Positions 5,487 to 5,850 of a stretch of DNA of 5,850 bases are shown in pieces; the stretch's first letter is position 1; each line of letters opens with the position of its first letter. Both the position numbers and the translations under genes were made by a program. The notes under the pieces are model-generated. The model ran no database searches. It had not been told where the DNA came from and saw only the letters and a list, made by a program, of their open reading frames with translations. This DNA is from Candidatus Microgenomates bacterium (lineage in GTDB: Bacteria; Patescibacteriota; Microgenomatia; UBA1406; GWC2-37-13): positions 1 through 5,850 of the forward strand of contig JACOTV010000094.1 of NCBI GenBank assembly GCA_016178125.1, written 5' to 3'.

Positions 5487-5850
5487 TCACTTGCCTGAGG
5501 GGTGGTGGGAATGCTGGTGCTTCTTGTGACGCCCTTGCCATTTATGAAAGAGCATATATATACAAATAAACAAAATACCTGTCAGGACGGGCTTAAACGG
5601 AAATGCAATGAAAGTAATTGTTTTGAACGATTTGCTTGCATCAGTGCCTAAATCCATAGAAGCCGACAAATCGTATTTCCCGATTAGTAGTCCCTTAAGA
5701 AGCAGCGAGAACCGTTTGCACTCGTTTTTTCCCGGGCAATACCGCTCGTACGACGAGGGCGTAAGCATCAGTCTCGCTGATTGCGCATAAATATTTCTCC
5801 GCATGACCGGATATTCGGCATCAGCACCAAACGAACCACTCATGGTAATC
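5487..5850 (-). CDS. C-terminal part of a membrane-anchored protein, possibly family 2 glycosyltransferase (runs off the right edge)
   Basis: The frame is open from the right edge to the stop at 5489-5487, giving 120 visible residues. An ATG at 5843 is unlikely to be the true start because the frame continues through it. Counting from that Met, FGADAEYPVMRRNIYAQSA (5-23) followed by LMLTPSSYE (25-33) resembles the late part of a GT-A glycosyltransferase, where an acidic E/D-D-x-E-x-x-R stretch precedes a beta-strand and a Pro-containing turn. A basic/hydrophobic stretch (FSLLLKGLLIGKY, 45-57) and one strong transmembrane segment (about 76-99) follow. The tail (100-118) is short and His/Lys-rich. 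The glycosyltransferase reading is weak because the catalytic N-terminal part is outside the window. It ends 40 nt before secE on the same strand, and secE has its own promoter-like sequence. Confidence 0.72.
   Translation of the reverse strand, partial: ITMSGSFGADAEYPVMRRNIYAQSARLMLTPSSYERYCPGKNECKRFSLLLKGLLIGKYDLSASMDLGTDASKSFKTITFIAFPFKPVLTGILFICIYMLFHKWQGRHKKHQHSHHPSGK

Noticed and set aside
5608..5790. Plus-strand 60-codon frame near the right edge
   Set aside because: It is antisense to the right-edge partial gene, which has a transmembrane segment and ends neatly before the secE promoter.

Overview
The window reads as ordinary chromosome from a small-genome bacterium, most likely a Candidate Phyla Radiation / Patescibacteria member (Parcubacteria-like). 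The basis is a ribosomal protein L1 with a long Lys/Glu-rich N-terminal tail and a shortened core, very compact intergenic spaces, near-absence of Shine-Dalgarno sequences, and promoters that sit directly on start codons. The taxonomic call is inference; no rRNA is present.

Layout, left to right. (1) Positions 1-244, minus strand: the N-terminal 81 codons of an unrecognised protein that runs off the left edge. (2) Positions 275-1954, plus strand: a single-chain transketolase, divergent from the first gene across only 30 bp. (3) Converging on it from the right, minus strand: a two-gene unit of a small HEPN-type (RnlA-like) putative RNase (2811-3305) and a polytopic membrane protein (1976-2809). 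The second gene begins 1 nt after the first ends, and its Shine-Dalgarno sequence lies in the last codons of the first. (4) Minus strand, 5446 down to 3380: the conserved cluster secE-nusG-rplK-rplA (translocon subunit, transcription elongation factor, ribosomal L11 and L1). The usual followers rplJ and rplL are absent. (5) Positions 5487-5850, minus strand: the C-terminal part of a membrane-anchored protein, possibly a family 2 glycosyltransferase, entering from the right edge.

The most unusual observations are these. The transketolase lacks about 61 consecutive residues in its pyrimidine-binding domain, in frame, including conserved cofactor/substrate-pocket positions, while the sequence on either side aligns well with human-type transketolases. 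All four genes that begin a transcription unit in the window have a TATAAT-like hexamer ending 6-8 nt before the ATG, the geometry of leaderless mRNAs, whereas the translationally coupled membrane-protein gene has a good Shine-Dalgarno. A perfect 10-bp all-G/C inverted repeat lies in the interdomain linker of the transketolase. The HEPN/membrane-protein pair is a plausible but unproven toxin- or defence-like module. No RNA genes, CRISPR arrays, insertion sequences or convincing intrinsic terminators were seen.
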